From positions 1 to 54,213 of the forward strand of contig JBFHGJ010000031.1 in NCBI GenBank assembly GCA_041583135.1: 54,213 nucleotides of DNA, given 5' to 3'. A program made the position numbers and the translations under genes. This document shows positions 1-8,507 of the stretch, one piece after another. The notes under the pieces are model-generated. The model saw nothing but the letters and a program-made list of their open reading frames with translations. It ran no database searches and was not told the origin of the DNA. The DNA is from JABSOG01 sp041583135 (GTDB lineage: Bacteria; Pseudomonadota; Gammaproteobacteria; Enterobacterales; Alteromonadaceae). Positions within the stretch are counted from its first letter, which is position 1; every line of letters starts with the position of its first letter.

Positions 1-35
1 AAAAATGGACGCAACTGAGGAGTCAAGTTGCGTCC
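1..35 (-). terminator. Rho-independent terminator of the TonB receptor gene
   Basis: Read on the minus strand, a 10-bp perfect stem (GGACGCAACT at 7-16 paired with AGTTGCGTCC at 26-35) is followed by a T run (complement of AAAAA at 1-5). It lies 17 bases beyond the stop codon of the receptor gene and is a textbook intrinsic terminator. Confidence 0.9.
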
Positions 36-52
36 CAAGCCCAGTCCTTGGG

Positions 53-2122
53 TTAAAAGCGATAATCCAGTTCAAGGTAGTAGTTGGCGCCTTCACCCGG
101 TACGCGATTGAGGGGTTGGCCTATCGTGGCAGCAGGACGGTAGTATCCGCTCAAATGGCTTTGGTATTGGCGGTCAAGTAAGTTGTCGATACCGCCTCGT
201 AGGCTCAGCGCGTCGCTAATATCAAAGTCTACTGCGAGGTTAACTAGGCCGTAGCCAGCTGTTTCTTGCTCTAGATTGGTGTCTGATATTTTGTTTTGTG
301 CACGGTAGCCTTTTACTTCCAAAGTGGCTTGCCAGCGGTTGGCGATATAGCCCAGGGCAACCGTGGCATTGGCCGGTGCGATGCGGTAAAGGTTGTCGTC
401 AATGTCAGCACGCTCACCTCTGGTGTAGGCGGCTTGACCTGAGAGCTTCCAGTTTGGATTGAGTAAATAGTGCCAATTCAGGTCGGCACCGTAAAGTTTT
501 GCTTCAACATTGCTAAATACTAACGGCGAAGGGTCGTTACTCATCATATTGGCGATCATTTTTACCGCAGGGTTGTCAGATGGCGTGCCCTGAATGTAAT
601 CGTCTATTCGCTGATAATAAATATGAGGTGCAAAGTAGAAGTTCCCATTGTGGTAGTTAAGCCCCAAATCCAATTGATAGGCGGTTTCGCTATCAAGGTT
701 GATATTACCGACATAGGTTTTACCGTCGGCAAGTCCACCGGTGGCTTCCATCGGCATCCACAAGTAGCGTTCTTGATATGACGGCGCGCGCTGTTTTACA
801 CCAATACCTACATAAAGTTTAACTTGTTCGGTCATTATCGATTGTAAGTTAAATGCCAAATCAACATTGGTGTCGGTGACTTTACGATCGGCACTATTGA
901 TGGCGTTGACCAAGTTGTTGATCATCATATTACTGGCGGCCATATGGTGAGCAACCTCACCTGCGTTTGCGCTATTGTGCTTAACTCTTACACCTACCGA
1001 GTAAGTGTTGTCGTCATACTGGCCTTGCCACTGAGCAAAGGCGCTAATGCGGTTATCCTCTACCTGATTGAAGTTAATTACTTTGAACATCGCGTTGTTC
1101 GGGTTGGTGATGGTTGAGTCGTGCTCTGCCAATACGCCATCTAGACCTAGAGTCCAAGTTTGCTCAGCATCTTTATATTGGCCATGCAATTTAAAGTCGC
1201 TGCTGGTGGCGGTGGCGTAATTTTTACGATACTTGGCGTTATTGGGATTGTTGCGCAGCAAATAATTGTCCATTGCGTGCTCGGCGTCTAGGTAGCCCAC
1301 GAGCCAGTCTATTTGCCAGTTGGCCCAATCAAAGCTGCCGTCTAGGTTGACCCTATGACCTTTAATGAAATCAATATCCATTGGCAGTGCCGGTGTACCT
1401 GAGTCCTGAGTGTCGCTATAGTGATAGCTGATGCCACTTTGTCCGCCTTGGTGTTTTAGGCGATAGTCGATACCGGCTTGAATTTTGTCGTACTGTGTGG
1501 GGGTGATGAGGTTGTTGTCACCATCTTCTATGCTATCGCCTGTCTGTCTGTTGGCAAATAGCAGTAGCGCTTGCTCTCGATTGGCGACGTTAACCCAAGA
1601 GGCGAGAGTATCGGCGCTATTTTCAAAGCGAAGGCCGCCCAGTGCTGCGCCTTTGTATTGCCAATGATTGCTATCGCTAAAGCTGGCTTTGCGCATCTCA
1701 ATAGCGACGCTGCCACCAATGCTGTCAATGGCTGCGCTCACCGGTGTAATACCGCGATAAAGTGAGACCGACTGAACCATCAAAGGGGTAACATAGCTCA
1801 TTGGTGCGTCCATCGCATTGGGGCCTGCACCGATAATGGTGTGGCCATCGACGGCTACGGCCACTCTGTCACCAAACAGACCACGATATTGTGCGATGCC
1901 AGTCACTGGACCATTACGATTGACATTGGCACCGGGCGCAGAATCAAGCCAAGCGGCCAAATCTGGCGCTGTTGCATGGCCGATTGCCGTCGCTTGAGCT
2001 TGGGCCAGTTTAACGGTGGGGGCGGTCACGGTAATAACATCAACATTGTCGTTTGCAATGCTTTGCCAGCTGGTTGAGCACAGGGCTAGGCCAATGGCAA
2101 TGCTTAACGGGGAACGATACAT
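53..2122 (-). CDS. TonB-dependent outer-membrane receptor, NosA/OprC-like
   Basis: 689 residues. A signal peptide (1-23, cut after Ser-Ile-Ala) is followed by a TonB box (DVITVTA, residues 28-34), a plug domain to about 150 and a 22-strand type barrel ending in the C-terminal Phe typical of outer-membrane proteins. The plug segment with RNGPVTG, QYRGLFGDRV and then NAMDAPMSY resembles the copper-associated NosA/OprC receptors. However, the Cys of the OprC CxxxM metal site is replaced here (GPNAM). Met-rich stretches occur in predicted loops (HHMAASNMM, MIANMMSND, WMPMEA), which suits a metal substrate but does not prove it. An AGAGGA Shine-Dalgarno sits about 9 bases before the ATG. It lies downstream of the Entner-Doudoroff operon on the same strand but with a 204-bp gap, so it probably has its own promoter. 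The receptor class is certain; the substrate is not. Confidence 0.85.
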   Translation of the reverse strand: MYRSPLSIAIGLALCSTSWQSIANDNVDVITVTAPTVKLAQAQATAIGHATAPDLAAWLDSAPGANVNRNGPVTGIAQYRGLFGDRVAVAVDGHTIIGAGPNAMDAPMSYVTPLMVQSVSLYRGITPVSAAIDSIGGSVAIEMRKASFSDSNHWQYKGAALGGLRFENSADTLASWVNVANREQALLLFANRQTGDSIEDGDNNLITPTQYDKIQAGIDYRLKHQGGQSGISYHYSDTQDSGTPALPMDIDFIKGHRVNLDGSFDWANWQIDWLVGYLDAEHAMDNYLLRNNPNNAKYRKNYATATSSDFKLHGQYKDAEQTWTLGLDGVLAEHDSTITNPNNAMFKVINFNQVEDNRISAFAQWQGQYDDNTYSVGVRVKHNSANAGEVAHHMAASNMMINNLVNAINSADRKVTDTNVDLAFNLQSIMTEQVKLYVGIGVKQRAPSYQERYLWMPMEATGGLADGKTYVGNINLDSETAYQLDLGLNYHNGNFYFAPHIYYQRIDDYIQGTPSDNPAVKMIANMMSNDPSPLVFSNVEAKLYGADLNWHYLLNPNWKLSGQAAYTRGERADIDDNLYRIAPANATVALGYIANRWQATLEVKGYRAQNKISDTNLEQETAGYGLVNLAVDFDISDALSLRGGIDNLLDRQYQSHLSGYYRPAATIGQPLNRVPGEGANYYLELDYRF

Positions 2123-2201
2123 TCACAAATCCTCTAGGGCACGAATCAAACTGCCGCCATAGTAGGGGAAGTGCGTGGATAAATTCAAAGAAAATCAGAG
2201 G

Positions 2202-2222
2202 GGTGCGACAATATGACGCACC
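2202..2222. promoter_or_regulatory. Inverted repeat upstream of the receptor gene, candidate operator
   Basis: A dyad of GGTGCG (2202-2207) and CGCACC (2217-2222) separated by 9 bases lies 80 bp upstream of the receptor start. Read leftward, TTGTCG inside the dyad and TTGAAT 17 bases later could be a weak promoter. There is no T run directly after it, so a terminator for the upstream gap gene is less likely. The bound protein is unknown. Confidence 0.35.
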
Positions 2223-2326
2223 TAAGTCACCGCTTTATTTCGAGAGGAACGTCATGAGAAAATTGAGTGTTGAGCTGGGCAACTCGGCTTGGTGTGACGC
2301 GTTGAATTGCCCAAGGGAAACGTCGG

Positions 2327-3358
2327 TTACGCCGCAACTTCCGCCGGTTTATCGGCAACGGCCATCAATGCCAAGGTATTGTCGAGCATACGGTTGGCAA
2401 AGCCCCATTCGTTATCGTACCAAGACATCACTTTGACCAGTCGGTTGTTGAGAACGCGGGTTTGTTTGGCATCAAAGCAGGATGAGGCTGGGTTGTGGTT
2501 GTAGTCAATCGAGACCAACGGCAGCTCGTTGTAGTCGAGGATCTGTGGGTTGGCTTTGGCGGCGACTTTAATGGCGTGATTGATTTCTTCTACCGTGGTA
2601 TCGCGCATGGCATAAAAGGTTAAATCGACAACTGAGACATTGATGGTCGGCACGCGCACCGCCATGCCATCTAATTTACCATCGAGTTCAGGCAAAACCA
2701 AACCTACCGCAGCGGCGGCGCCGGTTTTGGTTGGGATCATCGATAGTGAAGCGCAGCGGGCGCGATAAAGATCAGAATGGCTCACATCGGTAATACTCTG
2801 ATCGTTGGTAACCGCATGAATGGTCGTCATGCTGCCGCTTTCAATGCCAACCGCTTGGTCGAGTGCCTGAGCAATAGGGGCAAGGCAGTTGGTGGTGCAC
2901 GAGGCATTGGAGATAATGTGATGTTCGGACGATAAAATGTGGTCGTTGACTCCATAGACCACAGTCGCGTCCATATTCTTGCCCGGCGCCGATACAATCA
3001 CTTTGCGCGCGCCAGCATCGATGTGCAGTTGTGCCTGTTCACGTTGGGTAAATAAGCCAGTGCACTCCAACACTAGGTCAACGTCGAGTTGCGCCCAAGG
3101 CAAATCCGCCGGGCTGCGCTCGCTACATAGGGTGATAGCATCGCCGTTGACCATTAAAGTTTTATCAACTAAGTTGACCTCAGCATTAAAGCGGCCGTGA
3201 ACTGAGTCAAAGCGGGTGAGGTGCTCTATCACGGGGCGCTCTGCTAAATCGTTGATGGCAACCACTTGGATCTGCTCGCGATAGTTCGATTCGTATAGAG
3301 CGCGCAAGATATTTCTGCCGATGCGGCCGTAGCCGTTGATTGCAACTCGAATGGTCAT
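2327..3358 (-). CDS. gap: Type I glyceraldehyde-3-phosphate dehydrogenase (GapA/Epd family)
   Basis: 343 residues, the usual length. An N-terminal Rossmann motif INGYGRIGRN (7-16) binds NAD. The catalytic motif SNASCTTNC holds Cys154, with His181 in TIHAVTND. YDNEWGF near the C terminus is the conserved substrate-pocket signature. The N-terminal region (RALYES, VVAIN) recalls erythrose-4-phosphate dehydrogenase (Epd), so sequence alone does not fully separate GAPDH from Epd. Its place as last gene of the zwf-pgl-edd-eda operon argues for a GAPDH that oxidises the glyceraldehyde 3-phosphate released by Eda. A GAGGAA ribosome site precedes the ATG, 27 bp after the eda stop. Cytosolic. Confidence 0.9.
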   Translation of the reverse strand: MTIRVAINGYGRIGRNILRALYESNYREQIQVVAINDLAERPVIEHLTRFDSVHGRFNAEVNLVDKTLMVNGDAITLCSERSPADLPWAQLDVDLVLECTGLFTQREQAQLHIDAGARKVIVSAPGKNMDATVVYGVNDHILSSEHHIISNASCTTNCLAPIAQALDQAVGIESGSMTTIHAVTNDQSITDVSHSDLYRARCASLSMIPTKTGAAAAVGLVLPELDGKLDGMAVRVPTINVSVVDLTFYAMRDTTVEEINHAIKVAAKANPQILDYNELPLVSIDYNHNPASSCFDAKQTRVLNNRLVKVMSWYDNEWGFANRMLDNTLALMAVADKPAEVAA

Positions 3359-3385
3359 GGTTAATTCCTCGTCATTATTGTCTTG

Positions 3386-4018
3386 TTATGATTTGCTCAA
3401 TTGTGCTGCCTGCTCGGCAAGGCATTGTATTTGTTGCCAGTTTTGCTGTTGCACTAGGTCATCTGGCGCCATCCAGCTGCCGCCGACACAGCGCACGCCG
3501 GGTAGCTCAAGATAGGCTTTGGCATTGTTTGGGTTGATGCCGCCGGTCGGACAAAAGCTCAGTTGAGACAGAGGGCCGTTAATAGCTTTGAGCATATTGA
3601 TGCCACCTGAGGCTTCGGCCGGGAACAGTTTAAGCTCGGTATAGCCCAGCTCCATCAGTCGCATCGCTTCTGTTGGTGTACATACACCCGGCAGCAGAGG
3701 CCTGTTTGAATATTGGGCCGCTTGCAGCAGTGAGTCGGTAGCGCCCGGGCTGACAAAGAACATGGCACCGGCTTTTTCAGCGGCCATCAGGCTGTGACTG
3801 TCAATTACGGTGCCAGCACCGACAATGGCCTCAGGTAAGTGTTCGCGAATGGTGGTTATGGCCTCAAGAGCGACTTCGCTTCTTAAGGTGATCTCAAGTA
3901 CCTTTAGGCCGCCGTTAACTAAGGCTCGGGCTAAAGGCAGTGCGTGTTCGAGTTTTTTGATCACCAACACCGGAATGACCGGGCCGGTATCCATGATGTG
4001 TTTGATGTCTGAATTCAT
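3386..4018 (-). CDS. eda: KDPG aldolase (2-dehydro-3-deoxy-phosphogluconate aldolase)
   Basis: 210 residues from the ATG at 4018, which lies 7 bases after AGGAG; a GTG one codon earlier is possible. Class I aldolase that splits KDPG into pyruvate and glyceraldehyde 3-phosphate, and may also act on 4-hydroxy-2-oxoglutarate. The general-base Glu is in LEITLR (about 43), VGAGTV follows, and the Schiff-base Lys is in LKLFPAEA (about 130). FCPTGGI forms the phosphate-binding loop. It follows edd with only 10 bases between the edd stop and this ATG, so its ribosome site overlaps the edd stop region. Final step of the Entner-Doudoroff pathway. Confidence 0.96.
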   Translation of the reverse strand: MNSDIKHIMDTGPVIPVLVIKKLEHALPLARALVNGGLKVLEITLRSEVALEAITTIREHLPEAIVGAGTVIDSHSLMAAEKAGAMFFVSPGATDSLLQAAQYSNRPLLPGVCTPTEAMRLMELGYTELKLFPAEASGGINMLKAINGPLSQLSFCPTGGINPNNAKAYLELPGVRCVGGSWMAPDDLVQQQNWQQIQCLAEQAAQLSKS

Positions 4019-4028
4019 CACTTATCTC

Positions 4029-5855
4029 CTAGAGCGAATCGGCCAGTGAACCGAGTACACAAGCACCTGAGGCGGCATCGCTGACGTGTTGACGAAATAC
4101 TGAGAATAGCTCACGACCACAACCAAAAGGGATGTTGGGGTTTGTCGTTGGGGCTTGTCTTGTGGCCAAAACAGCATCGCTTACCAGCAGCTGCAATGTG
4201 CCTTCAAAGGTATCTAGCACTATCATGTCGCCGTCGATAATTTTGCCGATGACGCCGCCATCGACACATTCAGGGGTTAAATGAATGGCACTTGGTACTT
4301 TGCCCGAAGCGCCAGACATTCGGCCGTCGGTGATCACCGCTACCTGAAAGCCTCTATCTTGCAATACGCCAAGGGGCGACATCAGCTTATGCAGCTCAGG
4401 CATACCATTGGCTTTAGGGCCTTGAAATCTCACTACCGCGATAAAATCGCAATTAATCTGGCCTGCTTTAAAGGCGTCATTGAATTGCTGCTGTGAGTCA
4501 AACACTTTGGCAGGCGCAGTCAATTTGCGATGTTGTCGTTTTAGCGCAGAAGTTTTGACTATGGCTTGACCTAAATTGCCTTTGACTGTTTTGAGTCCAC
4601 CGCTTGGATCAAACGGCTCTTTGGCGCTACGTAAGACGTTGTGATCTAACGAGCAGTCGGCACCTGGTTGATATTCGACTCGGCCGTCAAGTAATTTGGG
4701 TTCATAGGTATAGTCGTTCAAACGGTTGTTGTCTGAGATGGTGCTGACCTGTTCATGGAGGTAGCCGTTTTCCAGTAGTGTGGCAATTAAATAGGCGGTG
4801 CCGCCGACGGCGTGGAAGCGGTTTATATCAGCCAAGCCATTGGGATAGATTTGGGTCAGTAGCGGCACAACCTCTGCCAGCTCGCTAAAGTCATCCATGG
4901 TTACTTTGATACCGGCGGCATTGGCAATGGCGACAAGGTGCAAGGTTTGATTGGTCGAGCCGCCGGTGGCCAAAAGTCCTACCATGGCATTGACGATGGC
5001 TTTTTCACTGATCACTTGACCAACAGGGCGATAGTCGTCGCCAAGGGCGGTGAACTTCATAACTTGCTCGGCGGCTTTGTCGTTAAGGGCACCTCTTAGC
5101 TCAGTGCCGGGATTGATAAAAGATGAGCCGGGTAGTTGTATGCCCATCAGCTCCAGTAGCATTTGATTGCTATTGGCTGTGCCATAAAAGGTGCAAGTGC
5201 CAGCGCTGTGATAAGACGCGGACTCTGCTTCAAGCAGCGCTTGGCGGTTGACTTTGCCCTCGGCGAACAGTTGGCGTACCCGGGCTTTTTCTGCGTTAGG
5301 CAAACCGCTTGGCATAGGGCCTGCCGGAACGAATAGCGCTGGCAAATGGCCAAAAGACAGCGCACCGATTAAAAGCCCGGGGACAATTTTGTCGCAAATG
5401 CCCAAATACAATACGCCATCGAACATGTTGTGTGATAACGCGACCGCCGTTGACATGGCAATGACATCCCGGCTAAACAATGACAGCTCCATCCCCGGCT
5501 CACCTTGAGTAATGCCGTCACACATGGCTGGTACGCCTCCGGCAAATTGGGCAATTCCGCCACAGGCATTGATGGTGGCTTTGAGCTGGGCCGGGTAATC
5601 TTGATAGGGCTGATGAGCCGAGAGCATATCGTTATAGGCTGAGACAATGGCGATGTTGGCTTTTTGCGCGCCTTTTAATGCCTGTTTTTCGGCGCCAGCG
5701 CAGGCGGCAAACCCGTGGGCTAGGTTGCCGCAAGGCAAAGTGCTACGGGCCCGGGTTTGTCCTTTTTGCGCTGCAATTGAGGCCAAGTATTTGGCTCTGG
5801 TGGTCGCACTGCGGGCAATGATGCGTTCGGTGACTTGGCTGATCTGTGGCAGCAT
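4029..5855 (-). CDS. edd: Phosphogluconate dehydratase (Entner-Doudoroff)
   Basis: 608 residues from the ATG at 5855, close to the family length of about 600. An in-frame ATG at 5879 would overlap pgl by 13 bases, but TAGGAG 6 bases before 5855 favours the downstream start. It converts 6-phosphogluconate to KDPG and belongs to the IlvD/Edd dehydratases with an oxygen-sensitive Fe-S cluster. Cluster cysteines are visible in LPCGNLAHG (N-terminal), GICDKIVPG (about 155) and GTCTFYGTANSN (about 222). DGRMSGASGK near the C terminus is the family signature. Sits between pgl and eda in one operon. Confidence 0.96.
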   Translation of the reverse strand: MLPQISQVTERIIARSATTRAKYLASIAAQKGQTRARSTLPCGNLAHGFAACAGAEKQALKGAQKANIAIVSAYNDMLSAHQPYQDYPAQLKATINACGGIAQFAGGVPAMCDGITQGEPGMELSLFSRDVIAMSTAVALSHNMFDGVLYLGICDKIVPGLLIGALSFGHLPALFVPAGPMPSGLPNAEKARVRQLFAEGKVNRQALLEAESASYHSAGTCTFYGTANSNQMLLELMGIQLPGSSFINPGTELRGALNDKAAEQVMKFTALGDDYRPVGQVISEKAIVNAMVGLLATGGSTNQTLHLVAIANAAGIKVTMDDFSELAEVVPLLTQIYPNGLADINRFHAVGGTAYLIATLLENGYLHEQVSTISDNNRLNDYTYEPKLLDGRVEYQPGADCSLDHNVLRSAKEPFDPSGGLKTVKGNLGQAIVKTSALKRQHRKLTAPAKVFDSQQQFNDAFKAGQINCDFIAVVRFQGPKANGMPELHKLMSPLGVLQDRGFQVAVITDGRMSGASGKVPSAIHLTPECVDGGVIGKIIDGDMIVLDTFEGTLQLLVSDAVLATRQAPTTNPNIPFGCGRELFSVFRQHVSDAASGACVLGSLADSL

Positions 5856-5866
5856 GAGAGCTCCTA

Positions 5867-6583
5867 TCAAGGTGCCCAAAATACCTGTAGTGGTACTTTG
5901 GTTTGTTGTAAGACGGCGCTGATGGGCATCTTGTTGTGATCGGTTTGAGCAAGGGCTTTACGATAGACTTCAAGCTTTTGCTGTCCGGTGATCAGCAGCA
6001 CGATTTCTTTTGATTTCAAAAGGCCAAAGCGCGATAGAGTGAGTCGTTCGACATTATCGCCGGTCACTTCTGAGCGTTTGGCCCTAATCGCACTGAGCAG
6101 TTGTTGTTGGCTTTCGTTGAGGGCATCTTCGGTGCCCTCGGCGTTTGGGAAAATAGAGGCGGTATGGCCGTCGGCGCCCATGCCCAGTAGGGTTAAATCC
6201 CATGGCGCTTTCAATTGCTGGTATTGGCTGGTGGCTTTGGTTAAGCCTTGGTATAGGCAGTTTTCTTTGGTTTTTAGTCCGGTAAACTTCACCCCTGCGG
6301 CGTTGTGGGTCAACAAGGTTTTACGGATAAAGGCGGCATTGGAGCTTTGGCTTTTTTCATCGACCCAACGCTCATCGACTAAGGCCACGTCGATTCTTGG
6401 CCATGACATCACTCGGCGCGCCAGTTTTTTGTAAAGTGGCGCTGGGGTTGAGCCGCCGCTCACCATAAAACTTGCTTTGCCTTGATTGACACAGGCTTGC
6501 TCTAAGCGCTGCTGACAGTGATCGGCCAACGACTCAAACAGGTCTTCGCGTTTGCGGTAAAATCGCTCTTTGATATTGCTCAT
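5867..6583 (-). CDS. pgl: 6-phosphogluconolactonase
   Basis: 238 residues, the DevB/SOL type length. It hydrolyses 6-phosphogluconolactone to 6-phosphogluconate. SGGSTPAPLYKKL (about 43-55) forms the sugar-phosphate binding loop, DVALVDERWV is the second conserved motif, and LGMGADGHTASIFP (about 136) is the family hallmark. CTGGAG precedes the ATG by 8 bases. There are 14 bases to the zwf stop, consistent with transcription from the zwf promoter. Confidence 0.95.
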   Translation of the reverse strand: MSNIKERFYRKREDLFESLADHCQQRLEQACVNQGKASFMVSGGSTPAPLYKKLARRVMSWPRIDVALVDERWVDEKSQSSNAAFIRKTLLTHNAAGVKFTGLKTKENCLYQGLTKATSQYQQLKAPWDLTLLGMGADGHTASIFPNAEGTEDALNESQQQLLSAIRAKRSEVTGDNVERLTLSRFGLLKSKEIVLLITGQQKLEVYRKALAQTDHNKMPISAVLQQTKVPLQVFWAP

Positions 6584-6597
6584 CGAATGCTCCAGTG

Positions 6598-8055
6598 TTA
6601 GACATTGCGCCAGGCAAAGCCGTCTTGTTCGAGTAGTTCATTGGCCTTATCAGGCCCCCAAGTGCCAGCTGCATAGCTCAGCGGCTTTTCTGCGCTGTGT
6701 TGCCAATTGGCCAAAATCGGATCGAGATAACGCCAAGACGCGTCCACTTCATCCCGGTGAATAAACAGCGTCGAATCACCCCTAACGGCGTCAAGTAGCA
6801 GACGTTTGTAGGCATCACGTATGGTGTTGGGCAACGTCATGCTTTGATTGAGGTTGAGGCTCATTTTTTTAGGATGAATGTCGTTGCTATCGAGATCTTT
6901 GGTCATCATTTGCAGTTGAATGTTTTCATCGGGCTGCAATCTGACGATCAGCTTATTGGCGCTAAGTTGTCCTGAACTTTCGCCGAACACCGAATGAGAT
7001 ACCGGTTTAAACTGGATCACAATTTCAGAAAAACGTTGTTGTAAGCATTTACCGGTGCGCAAATAAAACGGCACACCGGCCCAGCGCCAATTGTCGATAT
7101 GGGCTTTAATGGCCACGAAGGTTTCGGTTTTGCTGGAATGATCACCTAGCTCATCGAGGTAGCCTTGTTGCGCTTTTGAGTTGACGATACCTGCTGCATA
7201 CTGGCCCCTGACGGTGTAGCGGCTGATGTCGTCGCCAGCGATTGGGCGTAGCGCTTTTAGCACTTTGATTTTTTCGGCGCGAATGTCATCGGCGCACATA
7301 TTGGTGATAGGCTCCATTGCCACCAAACAAAGCAGCTGCAACAGGTGGTTTTGCACCATATCCCGCACAGCGCCAGCTTTGTCGTAAAACCCGGCTCGGC
7401 CTTCAAGACCGACGGTTTCGGCCAGCGTGATCTGAACATGGTCGATGCTTTTGGCATCCCACAATTGTTCGAACAGAAAATTACTAAAACGCAGTACCAT
7501 GAGGTTTTGCACCGTTTCTTTACCGAGGTAGTGGTCGATACGATAGATATTCTGTTCGTTGAAGTAATGGCCTACGGCGTTGTTGATTTGCTCGGCTGAA
7601 TCGCGGTCGTAGCCAATGGGCTTTTCGACGATGACGCGGCTACGGTCGTCGATGAGTTGATGGACATCGAGGTTTTCACAGGTTTTGGCATAAACCGATG
7701 GCGGCAGGGCAAAATAATACAAACTCAAGTTGTCATTGCTGCTCAGCAGTGTGGCCAGTGTCGGCCAACCTTGATTTGGGTCATTGATATCTAAGCCGAC
7801 GACCAACATGCGCTCGGTGAAGCGGTCAAAATGCTCAGGATTGAATTCCTTATCTTGTAAATGGTGTTTCAGTGCGGTTTCTATTTTGCCGATATAGCTG
7901 CTGCGGTCGGTTGCACCGCTGCGTAATGTGGCAATGATCCTTAAGTTTCGGTCTAACTGCTCGGATACATGGGCGCGGTAGAGCGCTGGCATGAGTTTGC
8001 GTAACGTTAGGTCGCCGCCGCCACCGAAAATCACGATATCTACTGGGTTTGACAT
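6598..8055 (-). CDS. zwf: Glucose-6-phosphate 1-dehydrogenase
   Basis: 485 residues, the normal bacterial length. It oxidises glucose 6-phosphate to the lactone with reduction of NAD(P). The N-terminal nucleotide loop is FGGGGDLTLRKL (10-21), the active-site signature RIDHYLGKE lies at about 172-180, and EKPIGYD occurs earlier. It is the first gene of the zwf-pgl-edd-eda-gap operon. The upstream region carries a promoter-like TTGACA element and a 25-bp palindrome over the expected transcript start. In Shewanella relatives hexR is usually divergent from zwf; here the divergent gene is a small zinc-ribbon protein instead. Confidence 0.96.
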   Translation of the reverse strand: MSNPVDIVIFGGGGDLTLRKLMPALYRAHVSEQLDRNLRIIATLRSGATDRSSYIGKIETALKHHLQDKEFNPEHFDRFTERMLVVGLDINDPNQGWPTLATLLSSNDNLSLYYFALPPSVYAKTCENLDVHQLIDDRSRVIVEKPIGYDRDSAEQINNAVGHYFNEQNIYRIDHYLGKETVQNLMVLRFSNFLFEQLWDAKSIDHVQITLAETVGLEGRAGFYDKAGAVRDMVQNHLLQLLCLVAMEPITNMCADDIRAEKIKVLKALRPIAGDDISRYTVRGQYAAGIVNSKAQQGYLDELGDHSSKTETFVAIKAHIDNWRWAGVPFYLRTGKCLQQRFSEIVIQFKPVSHSVFGESSGQLSANKLIVRLQPDENIQLQMMTKDLDSNDIHPKKMSLNLNQSMTLPNTIRDAYKRLLLDAVRGDSTLFIHRDEVDASWRYLDPILANWQHSAEKPLSYAAGTWGPDKANELLEQDGFAWRNV

Positions 8056-8086
8056 GTTCTATTACCCCCAAAGGCCAACAGTTAAG

Positions 8087-8111
8087 TGAAATGTCCAAGT
8101 TGGAGATTTCA
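8087..8111. promoter_or_regulatory. 25-bp palindrome over the predicted zwf transcription start (candidate operator)
   Basis: TGAAAT (8087-8092), TCCAA (8094-8098), TTGGA (8100-8104) and ATTTCA (8106-8111) form a symmetric 25-bp palindrome. Only the three positions at 8093, 8099 and 8105 fail to pair. Its centre is one base wide, so it cannot fold as an RNA hairpin at the centre and suits a dimeric DNA-binding protein. It sits just downstream of the predicted start of the zwf transcript, a repressor position. It does not fit the HexR consensus I remember (TGTAATTAAATTACA-like). Confidence 0.6.
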
Positions 8112-8121
8112 TTGTTTTTAT

Positions 8122-8151
8122 ACAGTAACAATCAAATGACAGCGTTGTCAA
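8122..8151 (-). promoter_or_regulatory. Predicted sigma-70 promoter of the zwf operon
   Basis: On the minus strand a perfect TTGACA (8146-8151) is followed after 18 bases by TACTGT (8122-8127). The expected start is near 8115, next to the palindrome at 8087-8111. The -10 match is only moderate. Confidence 0.45.
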
Positions 8152-8447
8152 TTGCCATTTGTCACTTTATGTTACGCATGCTATTGCGTTAGGTTCCGTT
8201 ATTTTATGCCTGATATTTCGATGCTTTGTTGTAAGATAGCAGCAAGTTACGATATTTCTTGGCTGACTGACTGCGCCGATTTTTGCCGCGCTTTAAAATT
8301 AACTGATGTTGCGCAAAATCCCAAATAGCTGCAATCGTATTCAAAATTGCAAGTGGTTTATGCATAAGGTATGAGGGCATTTGGGTGGCTTTTTGACAGC
8401 GGTTGTGGTTTGATTTGAACGATATCTCTAGGAGAGCAGATTAGCGC
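8152..8447. other. Intergenic part of the zwf / zinc-ribbon divergent region
   Basis: The 452-bp gap between zwf (start 8055) and the small gene at 8508 holds the zwf promoter and palindrome on its left and a TATAAT promoter on its right. In the middle part I see AT-rich sequence, no open reading frame with a plausible ribosome site, no tRNA and no convincing hairpin. Confidence 0.5.
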
Positions 8448-8476
8448 TTTGGTGTTTCCTTCGGCTCGGTTATAAT
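8448..8476 (+). promoter_or_regulatory. Predicted promoter of the small zinc-ribbon gene
   Basis: A consensus TATAAT (8471-8476) is preceded after 17 bases by TTTGGT (8448-8453), a weak -35. The start would be near 8483, giving a leader of about 25 bases to the GTG at 8508. Confidence 0.5.
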
Positions 8477-8507
8477 GCCCGACAAATGTGCCAAGTGAAG
8501 AATTTCT

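Noticed and set aside
2253..2436. Plus-strand open frame with a good GAGAGGAA ribosome site
   Set aside because: It overlaps the 3' end of gap on the opposite strand and its product has no protein-like features; codon use looks like a shadow.
5856..5879. Upstream ATG start for edd
   Set aside because: It overlaps pgl, lacks a Shine-Dalgarno and adds residues not typical of the family; the ATG at 5855 has TAGGAG at proper distance.
8087..8111. HexR operator
   Set aside because: The palindrome lacks the TGTA...TACA half-sites of the HexR consensus I know; kept as an unassigned operator.
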